Assembly (NCBI GenBank): GCA_002730525.1
Contig: PCAK01000027.1
Coordinates: 47,429 to 111,428, forward strand
Reading direction: 5' to 3'
Source: Acidobacteriota bacterium
Lineage (GTDB): Bacteria; Acidobacteriota; Vicinamibacteria; Vicinamibacterales; UBA823
Length of the DNA: 64,000 bases
Position numbers and translations under genes: made by a program. The first letter of the stretch is position 1; each line of letters starts with the position of its first letter. Positions 35,781 through 44,849 of this stretch are shown here, piece after piece. The notes under the pieces are model-generated. The model made no database searches. It was not told the origin of the DNA and worked only from the letters and a program-made list of their open reading frames with translations.

Positions 35781-36311
35781 ATGCGTGTGGAGATCGAGGT
35801 CAACGGGCGCGTGCGGATGGTAACCGTGGAGCGCACGGTTTCGCCCGCGCCCCGGCTGCACGTCGAGGTGGACGGTGAGCGGCACATGATCGACGTGCGC
35901 CGACTAGGTGGGGCGATCCTGTCGATCATCCGCCTCGACGGGGTGCCGACCAGCCACGAGGTGGCGGTGACCGCCGCCGGCCTCCCGGGTCAGTTGGACG
36001 TCCAACTCCGGGAAGGCGTGTTTCGCGCGGTCGTCGACGGCCGGCGGGCGACGGTGGGCGGCACAGCCGCCGCCGGTGGGCGAGAGGTCGTGGCCCCGAT
36101 GCCAGGGCGGGTCGTACGCGTGCTGGTGGCGGTGGGGGACGAGGTTGCCGAACGTCAAGAGATGGTCGTCGTCGAGGCGATGAAGATGGAGAACGCGCTG
36201 GTGGCGCCGACGGCCGGCCGGGTCGCGGAGATGCCGGCGCGGGAGGGGATGACGGTCGAGGCCGGGCAGATTCTGGCTACGATCGATCGAGATGACGATG
36301 CCTCCGGATGA
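35781..36311 (+). CDS. Biotin carrier protein of acyl-CoA carboxylase (C-terminal part of a split alpha subunit)
   Basis: 176 residues from the ATG at 35781, 13 bp after the biotin carboxylase gene. The last 75 residues are a biotinyl domain, VVAPMPGRVVRVLVAVGDEV, with the biotin attachment lysine K135 in EAMKMEN. The first 100 residues are beta-rich and resemble the linker (BT-like) domain between carboxylase and carrier in PccA/AccA-type alpha subunits. Together with the previous gene (504+176=680) it matches one PccA chain cut in two. It overlaps the next gene, tamB-like, by 20 bp. Confidence 0.9.
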   Translation: MRVEIEVNGRVRMVTVERTVSPAPRLHVEVDGERHMIDVRRLGGAILSIIRLDGVPTSHEVAVTAAGLPGQLDVQLREGVFRAVVDGRRATVGGTAAAGGREVVAPMPGRVVRVLVAVGDEVAERQEMVVVEAMKMENALVAPTAGRVAEMPAREGMTVEAGQILATIDRDDDASG

Positions 36312-39300
36312 GTCGGGGCCCACCAAGGCCAGTCGGGACGCCTTAGACCAGGCGGCACCGTCGAGTGCCGCGGCGCGCGCCGGGCGCGGCCGCTGGCGCT
36401 ACACGCGACTGACGCTGGTGCTGGTCGCGGTGATCGTCGCGGCCTCCGTCGTGACGACCGTGACCGTCGATCTCGGCCCCGCGCTCCGTGCGCAGGCTGA
36501 GCAGGCGGGGTCCGGCCAGGTCGGCCGGCCGATGCACATCGGCAAACTGTCGATCTATCTCTTCCTTGGCCGCTTTCTCGTCGAGGATCTGGTCATCGAG
36601 GGCCTGACGCCCGACGCGCCGCCGTTCCTCCGCGCCGAACGGATTGTGGTGTCGATGCCCTGGTCTTCGCTGTTTCGCCGTGAGGTCCTCTTCGATTCGA
36701 TCGAGATGACCGACTGGGAGATGGTGGTGGAGAGCTTCCCGGAAGGCCGTCACTCGTTCCCGGATCTCGACGGCAACGGCGGTGACGCCGACGGCGAGCC
36801 GGCGGCGACCGAGGAGGGCGATCGGGCAAACCGATTCGTCACCACGCTCAGCTACGTGCGCGCTCACCGTGGCACGTTCACCTACAACGACTTCGGCTCC
36901 GATTGGAGCGCGGTGGCTCGCAACCTCGACGTCCGGGTCGCGAAGGTCCTCGATTACCGCGGGTCTGCGACGTTTTCCGATGGAACCGTCCAGATCGGTT
37001 CGTTCCAGCCGATGACCGCCGCGATGCAGGCCGACTTCAAGGTCGAAGGCGGCAAGGTCGTCTTCGATCGCCTGGCATTGCAGACCGACGGTGCCGACTC
37101 GCAGCTGACGGGTGCGGTGGATCTCGAGAACTGGCCGGAGCAGACCTACGCCGTGCGCTCCGACGCTGATTTTCCAGTACTCCGAGACATCTTCTTCGCC
37201 GACGATCCATTCACCGTCGGGGGTGCCGGCGTGTTTGAAGGCAACTATCACCTGTACGAGGGGGGCTACGACCTCCGCGGAGGGTTCCAGAGCGAACTCA
37301 TGACGCTCAACGACCATCCGTTTCCAGAGTTGTCGGGGTCGCTGCACTGGCGCCGAGATGGGTTCGATGTGTTCGATGGCGCGTCGGCCTTCCACGACGG
37401 CCTCCTGGAGTTCGACTACGCACTCACCTCGGCCGACTTGCCTGATGGCAACACCGCGCGTTTCGATGCGACCTACCGCGACGTCGACCTGGCATCGCTG
37501 ACCGACGAGCTTGCCCTGGCCGGCGTCCGCCTGGATGGGCGAGCGACCGGCTGGAACCGGATGTCGTGGGAGCGTGGACGATTCAGCGATCTGCAGGGTG
37601 ACGGGCGTCTCGACGCTACGCCGCGCGAGGGGGTCAGGCTCCAGCGGGAGATTCGCCGCGGCGCGATCGCGGCCGCCGTCCCGGGCGCGGTTCTCAGCGC
37701 CGCGCCGCCGCCATTCAGACGGCTCTCGGTCGGCGGCTCGGTTGAGTACGCGCTAGAGCCGGAATGGATCGAGCTGGCGCCAGGCAGCTGGGTGGCCACG
37801 CCGCAGAGCCACATTGCGTTCGAGGGGCGCACGGCCTACGGCGGGGACTCCGAGATTCCGTTTCACGTCACTAGTGCCGACTGGCAGGAGAGCGATCAGA
37901 TCCTTGCCGGCTTGGTCACCGCGTTCGGCCGACCGACACACGAGGTGGAAATCGCCGGCGTGGGCACCTTCGACGGCGTCATGCGCGGACCGTTCTCGAG
38001 TCCGCGCGTCGACGGCCTGTTCGCCGCAAACGATCTGCGTCTATGGGACGTGACGTGGGGGGAGTGGCGCGGCGATGTGATCGTCGAGGACGGCTATGTG
38101 GATATCGCCGACGGGCGGGTGGTGGGCGACGGGTCGGACATCACGCTCGACGGACGATTCGCCTTCAGCTATCCGCGGCCGGACGACGGTGAGGAAATTA
38201 ACGCGACCTTTCAGATCACCGACCGTCCGGCGACGGACTTCCTCGCGGCGTTCGACCAGGCGGACTACCAGATCGACGGCCTGGTCTCCGGTGAATTCCA
38301 TCTGACCGGTCGATACTCGGCGCCCCTCGGATTCGGACGGATATCGATCCGCGATGCCACGGCCTACGGTGAGCCGATCGCATCGGGATCGGCCGGACTT
38401 CGGTTCGAGGGCAACGGCATCCGGCTCGATGGGGTCGAGATGGCGAAGGGCGGCGGCATCATCACCGGCGCGGCCTTCGTCGGGTGGGACGGCACCTATA
38501 CCTTCAACGCCGATGGACGCCGGATCCCGATGGCCGAGATGGCCGCGGTCCAGAGCGACGAGGCGCAGCTGTCGGGCACGCTCCTGTTCACGGCGTCGGG
38601 TGTCGGGGCGTTCGAGGCGCCAGCGTACGACGTCCGGGGCAGAGTGGACGGACTGTTTGTCGCCGGCGAGGAAGTCGGCCAGGTCACCGGCCGGATCGGC
38701 GTGCGCAACGAAGAGGCCACGCTCGAGATCGAGGCCGCGTCGTCGCGGCTGGCGATCTCGGCGCTAGGCCGTGTGGCGCTGACGCCCGAGGCAGACGCCG
38801 AACTGACGTTTCGATTCACCGACACCTCACTCGACCCGTACGTGCGGATCTTCGAGCCGCGGCTGCAGCCCTACACGCGGGCGACCGCAAGCGGCTCGAT
38901 GCGGGTCGTGGGCGAGCTGGGGAATCTGGAGCACCTCCTGGTCGACGCGACGATCGAGCAGCTGCAGATGGCGCTGTTCGACTACGACGTGCGCAACGAG
39001 GGCCTGATCCGGATCGCCCTCGATCAGGAGGTTATCCGCATCGAGCGGATGCAGCTGGCCGGGGAAGGTACCGCGCTCGACCTCACGGGCGAGTTGCGCC
39101 TCGCTGCCGATGAGGTAGCCGTCCGGGTCACCGGCGACGCCAACCTGGGCATCCTCCAGGGGTTCATCGGCGATATCCGCAGCTCGGGGAATGCCGAGCT
39201 GGTGGCCGACGTGCGCGGTCCGATCGACGCGCCGGTGCTGACCGGCTTCGCCGCGGTGACCGATGGCCGGCTTCGGCTCTTCTCTCTGCCGCACGCACTC

Positions 39301-40449
39301 GAGTCCGCCAACGGTCGTGTCACGTTCGATGCCGACGGCATCCACCTGGACGATCTGTCGGCGACGCTGGGCGGGGGCACCGTGCAGTTCGGCGGTCGGA
39401 TCGGACTCGACGGCTACCTGCCCGGCGAGGTGAACGTGACGCTCGCCGGTGAGGCGATGCAGCTGCGCTATCCCGAGGGCTTCCGTTCGGTCGTCGACGC
39501 CGACCTGTCGCTCCAGGGACGATTCGAGGATCCGGTGCTCACCGGCATCGTGGCGGTCACCGACGCGACGTGGACGCAGCAGTTCGAGGCCAATACGGGC
39601 TTTCTGAACCTCGCCGACGAGGGCGACACGCCCGCCGTCGACAGCGAGGTCGAGTCGGTGTTCCCGATGCGATACGACATCCGGATCAACGCGCCAGGGA
39701 CGCTCCGGATCGACGACCGCGATGCCCGCGTCGCGGCCAGCGCCGAGTTCACCCTGCAAGGCACGACCGAAGCGCCGCAGCTGCTGGGGCATGTCGAGAT
39801 CGATCGGGGCGAGGTGTTCTTCGAGGGCAATCGGTATCTCGTGACGCGCGGCAGTGTCGATTTCAGCGACCCGATCCGGATCGACCCGTTCTTCGACGTG
39901 GAGGCGGAGACCAGCGTCCGGGTGCCGGGGCAGATCTATCGGGTGATCTTTCATGCGGCCGGGACGACGGAGCGGTTCGTGCCCGACCTGAGTTCCGATC
40001 CGCCGCTGCCCCCGATCGATATCCTGTCGCTGCTCTTCGGCGACGTGCGCGATCCGACCGAGGGCGAGCTCCGCTCCATTCGCGGCGCCGAGGAAACCGA
40101 ACAGCAGTTGCTACAGGCCCGCGCCACGCAGCTGCTGACGAGCCCGATTGCTTCGGGTGTCGGCCAGGTCGTGGAGCAGTCGTTCGGCGTCGACACGTTT
40201 CAGATCACGCCGTCGCTGAGCGACTCGACCTCGCGCGAAACCACCGAGCTGGCCGCGACCGCGCGGCTGACCGTCGGGAAGCGGGTTACGGACCGCGCGT
40301 ACCTGACGCTGTCCCGGACGCTGACGGGGACTCAACAGGATCTGTTGATCCTGCTGGAGTACGATCAGAGCGACCGCCTCTCGTGGGTGCTCTCCCAGAA
40401 CGAGGATCGGACCTACGCGATCGATTTTCGCGTCCGGCACGCGTTCTAG
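36292..40449 (+). CDS. tamB: TamB-like translocation and assembly module protein
   Basis: 1385 residues, the size and layout of TamB/AsmA-like proteins. A single membrane anchor lies at about 38-57 (LTLVLVAVIVAASVVTTVTV), and the rest is a long beta-rich periplasmic rod that in this family bridges inner and outer membrane and carries lipid or assists outer-membrane protein assembly. An AsmA-like N-terminal segment (ERIVVSMPWSSLFRREVLFD) and repeated Gly/Asp beta units are seen. The C-terminal DUF490/TamB domain holds LRGATEAPQ-like units (FTLQGTTEAPQLLGHVEIDR) and PPLPPIDILSLLFGDV. The next gene is an Omp85 protein, as with tamA-tamB in proteobacteria. Confidence 0.9.
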   Translation: MTMPPDESGPTKASRDALDQAAPSSAAARAGRGRWRYTRLTLVLVAVIVAASVVTTVTVDLGPALRAQAEQAGSGQVGRPMHIGKLSIYLFLGRFLVEDLVIEGLTPDAPPFLRAERIVVSMPWSSLFRREVLFDSIEMTDWEMVVESFPEGRHSFPDLDGNGGDADGEPAATEEGDRANRFVTTLSYVRAHRGTFTYNDFGSDWSAVARNLDVRVAKVLDYRGSATFSDGTVQIGSFQPMTAAMQADFKVEGGKVVFDRLALQTDGADSQLTGAVDLENWPEQTYAVRSDADFPVLRDIFFADDPFTVGGAGVFEGNYHLYEGGYDLRGGFQSELMTLNDHPFPELSGSLHWRRDGFDVFDGASAFHDGLLEFDYALTSADLPDGNTARFDATYRDVDLASLTDELALAGVRLDGRATGWNRMSWERGRFSDLQGDGRLDATPREGVRLQREIRRGAIAAAVPGAVLSAAPPPFRRLSVGGSVEYALEPEWIELAPGSWVATPQSHIAFEGRTAYGGDSEIPFHVTSADWQESDQILAGLVTAFGRPTHEVEIAGVGTFDGVMRGPFSSPRVDGLFAANDLRLWDVTWGEWRGDVIVEDGYVDIADGRVVGDGSDITLDGRFAFSYPRPDDGEEINATFQITDRPATDFLAAFDQADYQIDGLVSGEFHLTGRYSAPLGFGRISIRDATAYGEPIASGSAGLRFEGNGIRLDGVEMAKGGGIITGAAFVGWDGTYTFNADGRRIPMAEMAAVQSDEAQLSGTLLFTASGVGAFEAPAYDVRGRVDGLFVAGEEVGQVTGRIGVRNEEATLEIEAASSRLAISALGRVALTPEADAELTFRFTDTSLDPYVRIFEPRLQPYTRATASGSMRVVGELGNLEHLLVDATIEQLQMALFDYDVRNEGLIRIALDQEVIRIERMQLAGEGTALDLTGELRLAADEVAVRVTGDANLGILQGFIGDIRSSGNAELVADVRGPIDAPVLTGFAAVTDGRLRLFSLPHALESANGRVTFDADGIHLDDLSATLGGGTVQFGGRIGLDGYLPGEVNVTLAGEAMQLRYPEGFRSVVDADLSLQGRFEDPVLTGIVAVTDATWTQQFEANTGFLNLADEGDTPAVDSEVESVFPMRYDIRINAPGTLRIDDRDARVAASAEFTLQGTTEAPQLLGHVEIDRGEVFFEGNRYLVTRGSVDFSDPIRIDPFFDVEAETSVRVPGQIYRVIFHAAGTTERFVPDLSSDPPLPPIDILSLLFGDVRDPTEGELRSIRGAEETEQQLLQARATQLLTSPIASGVGQVVEQSFGVDTFQITPSLSDSTSRETTELAATARLTVGKRVTDRAYLTLSRTLTGTQQDLLILLEYDQSDRLSWVLSQNEDRTYAIDFRVRHAF

Positions 40450-40460
40450 CTACTGACTAC

Positions 40461-43424
40461 ATGGTGCTGTTCGAGCGCTCGCCGAGCGCCGCCGGCCGTC
40501 GGCCGCGGGGCGCGACCCGTCTGGCCGCCCTCGTCCTGGCGGTGTGGGCGGGGGTGGCGACACCCGTGGCGGCGGCGGTTCAGGACTACCTCGGGCTGCC
40601 CATTGTCGAGGTCTCACTCGACTTCGGCGGCGCCGAGCCGCCGCGCGGGGTCGAGGACCTGGTCGTGACGCGCGTCGGCGCGGTGCTGTCGATGGCCGGT
40701 GTGCGCGACAGCATCTGGCACCTCTTCAGCCTCGCTCGGTTCAGCGACATTCGCGTGGACGCCAGCCGTCGCGACGGCGGCGTGGCGCTGCGCTACGAGC
40801 TGATGCCCGTCAGGACCGTCGATGAATTCGTCTTCAGCGGCGATCTCGGCGTGTCACGCGGACGTCTGCGGGATGCACTCGTCGAGCGGTATGGCGATCG
40901 GCCGCCGCTCGACAGCCTGGGCGACGTGGCCGATCTGCTCGGCGCCGTCTACGCCGATCGGGGATACCTGAACGCGCGGATCGACGTCGCGCCGCGCGAA
41001 CGGGGAGGCGGCTTGACGACGCTGGCGGTCGACGTGCAGGCCGGCGAGCGCGCCAGGCTGGCGGCCATCACCGTCGAGGGGCCCGCCCCTGAGCCGGAGG
41101 CCGCGACGCTTCGCCAGCTGGATTTGCGGAGTGGCGCCTACTACGAGCGCGAGGCCGTGCAGCAGCGGCTGGCCGACTACGCCTCCGCGCTGCGCGAGCA
41201 GGGTTACTACGAGGCGACGCTCGGTCATACTACCGCCGCCCGCGGTGGCGGGTTGCGGATCGACCTGGCCGTGCAGATCGATCCGGGACCGCGGGTGACG
41301 GTCGAGTTCCAGGGTGACCCGCTGCCCGGTGATATCCGCGACGAGCTCGTGCCCGTGGCCCGCGAAGGGTCTGCGGACGAAGACCTACTCGAGGATTCCA
41401 GCCGGCGGATCGAGGACTATCTGCGTCAGCTCGGATTCCGACGCGCCGTGGCGACACACACCCGGGCGTCGGCCGACCAGGCGCTCCGTATCGTGTACGA
41501 GATCGAGCGCGGGCCGCTCGTCCGGGTGGGTGCGGTCGAGTTCGAAGGCTACGAAGCGTTCCCGCGCGCCGTGCTCGAGGATTGGCTGGAGATCGCCGTG
41601 GGCGATCCGTTTGTCGAAGCCACCTTCGCCACTGGCGTCGCCGCGGTCGTGGCAGGCTACCGGGCCGCCGGCTACCCGGATGCCCGGGTGGCGACGCAGG
41701 CCGTCGAGGAGGCCGGCGTGTCGGGCGCAGGCCCCGCCGTGCGGGCCCGACTGAGTGTGACCGAGGGCGTCCGCATGCTGATCGGTTCGATCACGATCGA
41801 GGGTGCACCCGACTCGGCGACCGCCGCGCTCGAAGCCACGCTCGAGGCGCGCGCGGGCGATGCCTACGTCCGTGCCGTCGCGCTGGCCGATCGCGATGCG
41901 ATCCTGAGCCAACTGCTCAGTCTGGGCTACGAGAATGCGGCGGTGCGCGTCGATGCGACGTTCGACACCGAGAACCGCCGTGCCGATCTCATCCATGTCG
42001 TCGAGTCCGGGCCGCAGATTCTCGTCGATCACATTCTGATCACCGGCGAGTTCAGCGTCAGCCCGGACACGATCCGTCGCGAGCTGACGCTGGAGCCAGG
42101 CCAACCGCTCAGCCGCAACCAGATCGCCGAGAGTCAGCGACGGCTCAGCGCGCTGGGCCTGTTTCGGCGCATCAGGTTCACCGAGGTCAGACACGTCAGC
42201 GACACGCGCCGCGACGTGCTGGTCACCGTGGAGGAGGGCCCCTCCACGACTCTGAGCTACGGCGGCGGTTTCGAGGCCGGCACCCGGCTCCGGCGGAGCG
42301 TCGGCGAGGACGACACCGCGGTCGAGAAGATCGAGTTCGCGCCGCGCGGGTTCTTCGAGATCGGGCGCCGCAACCTCTGGGGCAAGAATCGTTCGATCAA
42401 CCTGTTCACGCGAGTGAGCCTCAGGCCTGCCACTGACGAGGACGATCCGGACGGCTTCGGGTTCAACGAGTATCGAGCGCTGCTGGCCTTTCGGGAGCCG
42501 CGCGCGTTCGGGACGGCGGCCGAGCTGGTCATCTCGGCGTTCATCGACCAGTCGGTTCGTTCGAGCTTCAACCTGAGGCAGCGCGGCGTGCGCACCGAGC
42601 TGCAACGCGCGCTGACACCGACGATGAGTGTGAGCGCGGGCTACTCCCTCAACGAGGACCGGCGGTTCGACGAGCAGATCAACCCGCAGGATCAGGCGCT
42701 CATCGACCGGCTGTTTCCCGGGGTCCGGCTGTCGACCGGTTCGGGGACGCTCATCCGCGACAGCCGAAACGACCCCTTCGAGCCGGTCGGCGGGGAACTG
42801 ATGAGCGTCGACGCCGACATCGCGGGGCGCGCGATCGGTTCCGAGGTCGGTTTTGCGAAAACGCTGATGCAGGGGTTTCTCTACCGACGGGTTCCCGGAG
42901 CGCCGGCCCTGCTCTACGCTGCGGGACTGCGCGTCGGATTGGCCACCGGGTTCCCCCGGCCCGTTGTCGTCACCGACGAGGAGGACAACCCGATCCTCGG
43001 TCCCGGTGGGCAGCCGATCGCCGTCGTCGTGAAAGACCTGCCGGCCAGCGAGCGGTTCTTCGCCGGAGGCTCCACCACGGTTCGCGGCTTCGCCCTCGAT
43101 CGGCTGGGTGACGAGGGGACGATCGACCAGGACGGCTTCCCGCAGGGCGGCAACGGGATGATCATCATCAACAACGAGTTCCGGTTTCCGGTCTGGGGCG
43201 GCGTGGGCGCTGTCGCGTTCCTCGACCTGGGCAACGTCTTCAAGCGGGTCTCCGACATGAGTCTCGGGCGGTTGCGCGGCGGTGCGGGCTTCGGTGTGCG
43301 CTACCAGTCGCCAATTGGGCCGATCCGCGTCGACCTGGGGTTCAAGCTCGATCGGCAGGAATTCGACAACGGCACGCGTGAGGGCCTCACGGCGCTGCAC
43401 GTGAGCATCGGGCAGGCGTTCTGA
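40461..43424 (+). CDS. Omp85 family outer-membrane assembly protein (BamA/TamA type)
   Basis: 987 residues from the ATG at 40461, 11 bp after the tamB-like stop. A signal peptide with Ala-rich h-region (RLAALVLAVWAGVATPVAAA) is followed by about five to six POTRA domains (e.g. RTVDEFVFSGDLGVSRGRLR, GSITIEGAPDSATAALEATL, DHILITGEFSVSPDTIRREL). The beta-barrel starts near residue 590 (STTLSYGGGFEAGTRLR) and includes the L6 motif VRGF in STTVRGFALDRLGD and the terminal strands PIGPIRVDLGF and VSIGQAF, ending in Phe as outer-membrane barrels do. TamA normally has three POTRAs and BamA five; with TamB next door either role or a combined one is possible. Confidence 0.92.
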   Translation: MVLFERSPSAAGRRPRGATRLAALVLAVWAGVATPVAAAVQDYLGLPIVEVSLDFGGAEPPRGVEDLVVTRVGAVLSMAGVRDSIWHLFSLARFSDIRVDASRRDGGVALRYELMPVRTVDEFVFSGDLGVSRGRLRDALVERYGDRPPLDSLGDVADLLGAVYADRGYLNARIDVAPRERGGGLTTLAVDVQAGERARLAAITVEGPAPEPEAATLRQLDLRSGAYYEREAVQQRLADYASALREQGYYEATLGHTTAARGGGLRIDLAVQIDPGPRVTVEFQGDPLPGDIRDELVPVAREGSADEDLLEDSSRRIEDYLRQLGFRRAVATHTRASADQALRIVYEIERGPLVRVGAVEFEGYEAFPRAVLEDWLEIAVGDPFVEATFATGVAAVVAGYRAAGYPDARVATQAVEEAGVSGAGPAVRARLSVTEGVRMLIGSITIEGAPDSATAALEATLEARAGDAYVRAVALADRDAILSQLLSLGYENAAVRVDATFDTENRRADLIHVVESGPQILVDHILITGEFSVSPDTIRRELTLEPGQPLSRNQIAESQRRLSALGLFRRIRFTEVRHVSDTRRDVLVTVEEGPSTTLSYGGGFEAGTRLRRSVGEDDTAVEKIEFAPRGFFEIGRRNLWGKNRSINLFTRVSLRPATDEDDPDGFGFNEYRALLAFREPRAFGTAAELVISAFIDQSVRSSFNLRQRGVRTELQRALTPTMSVSAGYSLNEDRRFDEQINPQDQALIDRLFPGVRLSTGSGTLIRDSRNDPFEPVGGELMSVDADIAGRAIGSEVGFAKTLMQGFLYRRVPGAPALLYAAGLRVGLATGFPRPVVVTDEEDNPILGPGGQPIAVVVKDLPASERFFAGGSTTVRGFALDRLGDEGTIDQDGFPQGGNGMIIINNEFRFPVWGGVGAVAFLDLGNVFKRVSDMSLGRLRGGAGFGVRYQSPIGPIRVDLGFKLDRQEFDNGTREGLTALHVSIGQAF

Positions 43425-44068
43425 TGGCCATGGCGGACGCCCGACGACGTGGACTTCCGGGGTGGGCGCTGGTGCTGGCATTGACGCTGGCGGGTCTGGC
43501 CGCCGTACAGTCAGCCCGGGCGGACATCATCGATCGGATCGTGGCGGTCGTGGGTCCCGACGTCATCATGCTGTCCGACGTCCGCGCGGTGACCACACTG
43601 GGTCTCATGCCCGACGCGGCCGACGACGAGGCGGTGATTGCCCAGTTGATCGACCGGGCCCTGATCCTGGCCGAGGTCAATCGGTTCATCGTGCCAGAGC
43701 CCGGAATCGACCTCATCACGTCGGACATCGCCGACGTGCGCCGCCGCTTTCCCACGTTGGAGGCGCTCGCCGCGGCACTGGCGACCGTCGGCCTGACCGA
43801 GGCCGGGCTGGCGCGGGTCGTCCGCGACAATCGCCGGATCGACAGTTATCTCTCGCAGCGATTCGGCTCGACGGTCCAGCCGACCGAGGCCGAGTTGGCC
43901 CAGTTCTACCGCGAACGCGCGAGCCGCTACTCGGTGGGCGCGGCGCTCCAGTCCTTCGACCAGGTCAGGGAGCAGGTGCGGCGCGATTTGCAGGAAGAGC
44001 GCCGACAGGCGCTCATTGCCGACTGGGTGTCGCGTCTGCGTGCGCGCGTGGCGATCACGCGCCCGTAG
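43424..44068 (+). CDS. SurA-like periplasmic chaperone without PPIase domain
   Basis: 214 residues. Its start overlaps the Omp85 gene stop by one base (TGATGG). A signal peptide (GWALVLALTLAGLAAVQSARA) precedes a SurA_N-like domain: DIIDRIVAVVGPDVIMLSDV is the usual start of mature SurA proteins, followed by helices (VIAQLIDRALILAEV). The C-terminal helix QVREQVRRDLQEERRQALIA fits the C-terminal part of the SurA core. No parvulin domain lies between them, so it is probably a chaperone only. Position after Omp85 supports a role in delivering outer-membrane proteins. Confidence 0.8.
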   Translation: MAMADARRRGLPGWALVLALTLAGLAAVQSARADIIDRIVAVVGPDVIMLSDVRAVTTLGLMPDAADDEAVIAQLIDRALILAEVNRFIVPEPGIDLITSDIADVRRRFPTLEALAAALATVGLTEAGLARVVRDNRRIDSYLSQRFGSTVQPTEAELAQFYRERASRYSVGAALQSFDQVREQVRRDLQEERRQALIADWVSRLRARVAITRP

Positions 44069-44093
44069 CCGCCTCGACCATGGACTGTTTACG

Positions 44094-44849
44094 TCAGTCC
44101 GATCCCAGGCGGTTGGCCTTCTTCAGCGTTCGCGCGACGAGGTACGCCGCGACCGCGACGCCCCATATGACCAGCGCCGGCTGAATGACCGGTAGGCTGG
44201 CTTCGAACCCCACCGTGCGCACGTCCTTGTAGATGGCGATGGCGATCAGAATGGTGATCCACGCGAATGGCCTCCCGTACTCCTTGCGGACGACGCGCGG
44301 CCAGTCGAACGGAGCCGCGCGCAGTGTCGCGCGAAGGCCCGAGAGGCGGAACCCGAACCGAGGCACGCGGGCGCAATAGTCACGGTAGGCGTCGCCGAAT
44401 TTTCCGGCCAGGAAGTGCTCCTCGGCCGCGACGATCGAGCGGTACAGGAGCGCAATGAGCGGCAATCCGATCAGGTAGGCCCAGGTGTGGTTGACGGCCA
44501 ACAGCATGCCGGTTTGGATGCACGCATTCCCGACGTAGAGCGGATTGCGGCAGTGGCCAAAGAGGCCTTTCTGGACGAGATGCTCGGCGTAGGCCGTTCG
44601 GTTGCGCCCGCCCAGGCCGATGTCGGTCAAGCCGATCACTAGCACGCGCAACGACTGGCCCGCCAGAGCCAGGCCCACGGCGGCGGTGAAGGCGATCTGG
44701 TCCAGACGTCGTCCGGCTGCAGAGCCCGGGGGGCTCCACAGCGCGGCCAGGCCGACGAGCGCCACGGGCAGGAGCGCGTCGCGGTACCGGAAGGCATAGC
44801 GCCCGATGACGACCAGCGGGCTTCCCGACGACGGGGCGGCCGAGCTCAT
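44094..44849 (-). CDS. Membrane methyltransferase, isoprenylcysteine/phospholipid methyltransferase family
   Basis: 251 residues, several membrane helices. The SAM-binding motif of the ICMT/PEMT fold is seen in FGHCRNPLYVGNACIQTGM (R-N-P-x-Y) and AAEEHFLAGKFGDAYRDYCA (E-E-x-x-L-x-x-x-F-G-x-x-Y-x-x-Y). Residues about 20-45 and 60-85 are transmembrane, as are about 130-155 and the C-terminal helices. Known relatives methylate prenyl-cysteine or phospholipid headgroups; the bacterial substrate here is unknown. The start overlaps the cmoA stop (ATGA), so it is co-translated with cmoA. Confidence 0.85.
   Translation of the reverse strand: MSSAAPSSGSPLVVIGRYAFRYRDALLPVALVGLAALWSPPGSAAGRRLDQIAFTAAVGLALAGQSLRVLVIGLTDIGLGGRNRTAYAEHLVQKGLFGHCRNPLYVGNACIQTGMLLAVNHTWAYLIGLPLIALLYRSIVAAEEHFLAGKFGDAYRDYCARVPRFGFRLSGLRATLRAAPFDWPRVVRKEYGRPFAWITILIAIAIYKDVRTVGFEASLPVIQPALVIWGVAVAAYLVARTLKKANRLGSD

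Noticed and set aside
41385..43481. Long open frame antisense to the Omp85 gene (698 codons)
   Set aside because: No signal, domain or ribosome site; the sense strand has POTRA and barrel motifs.
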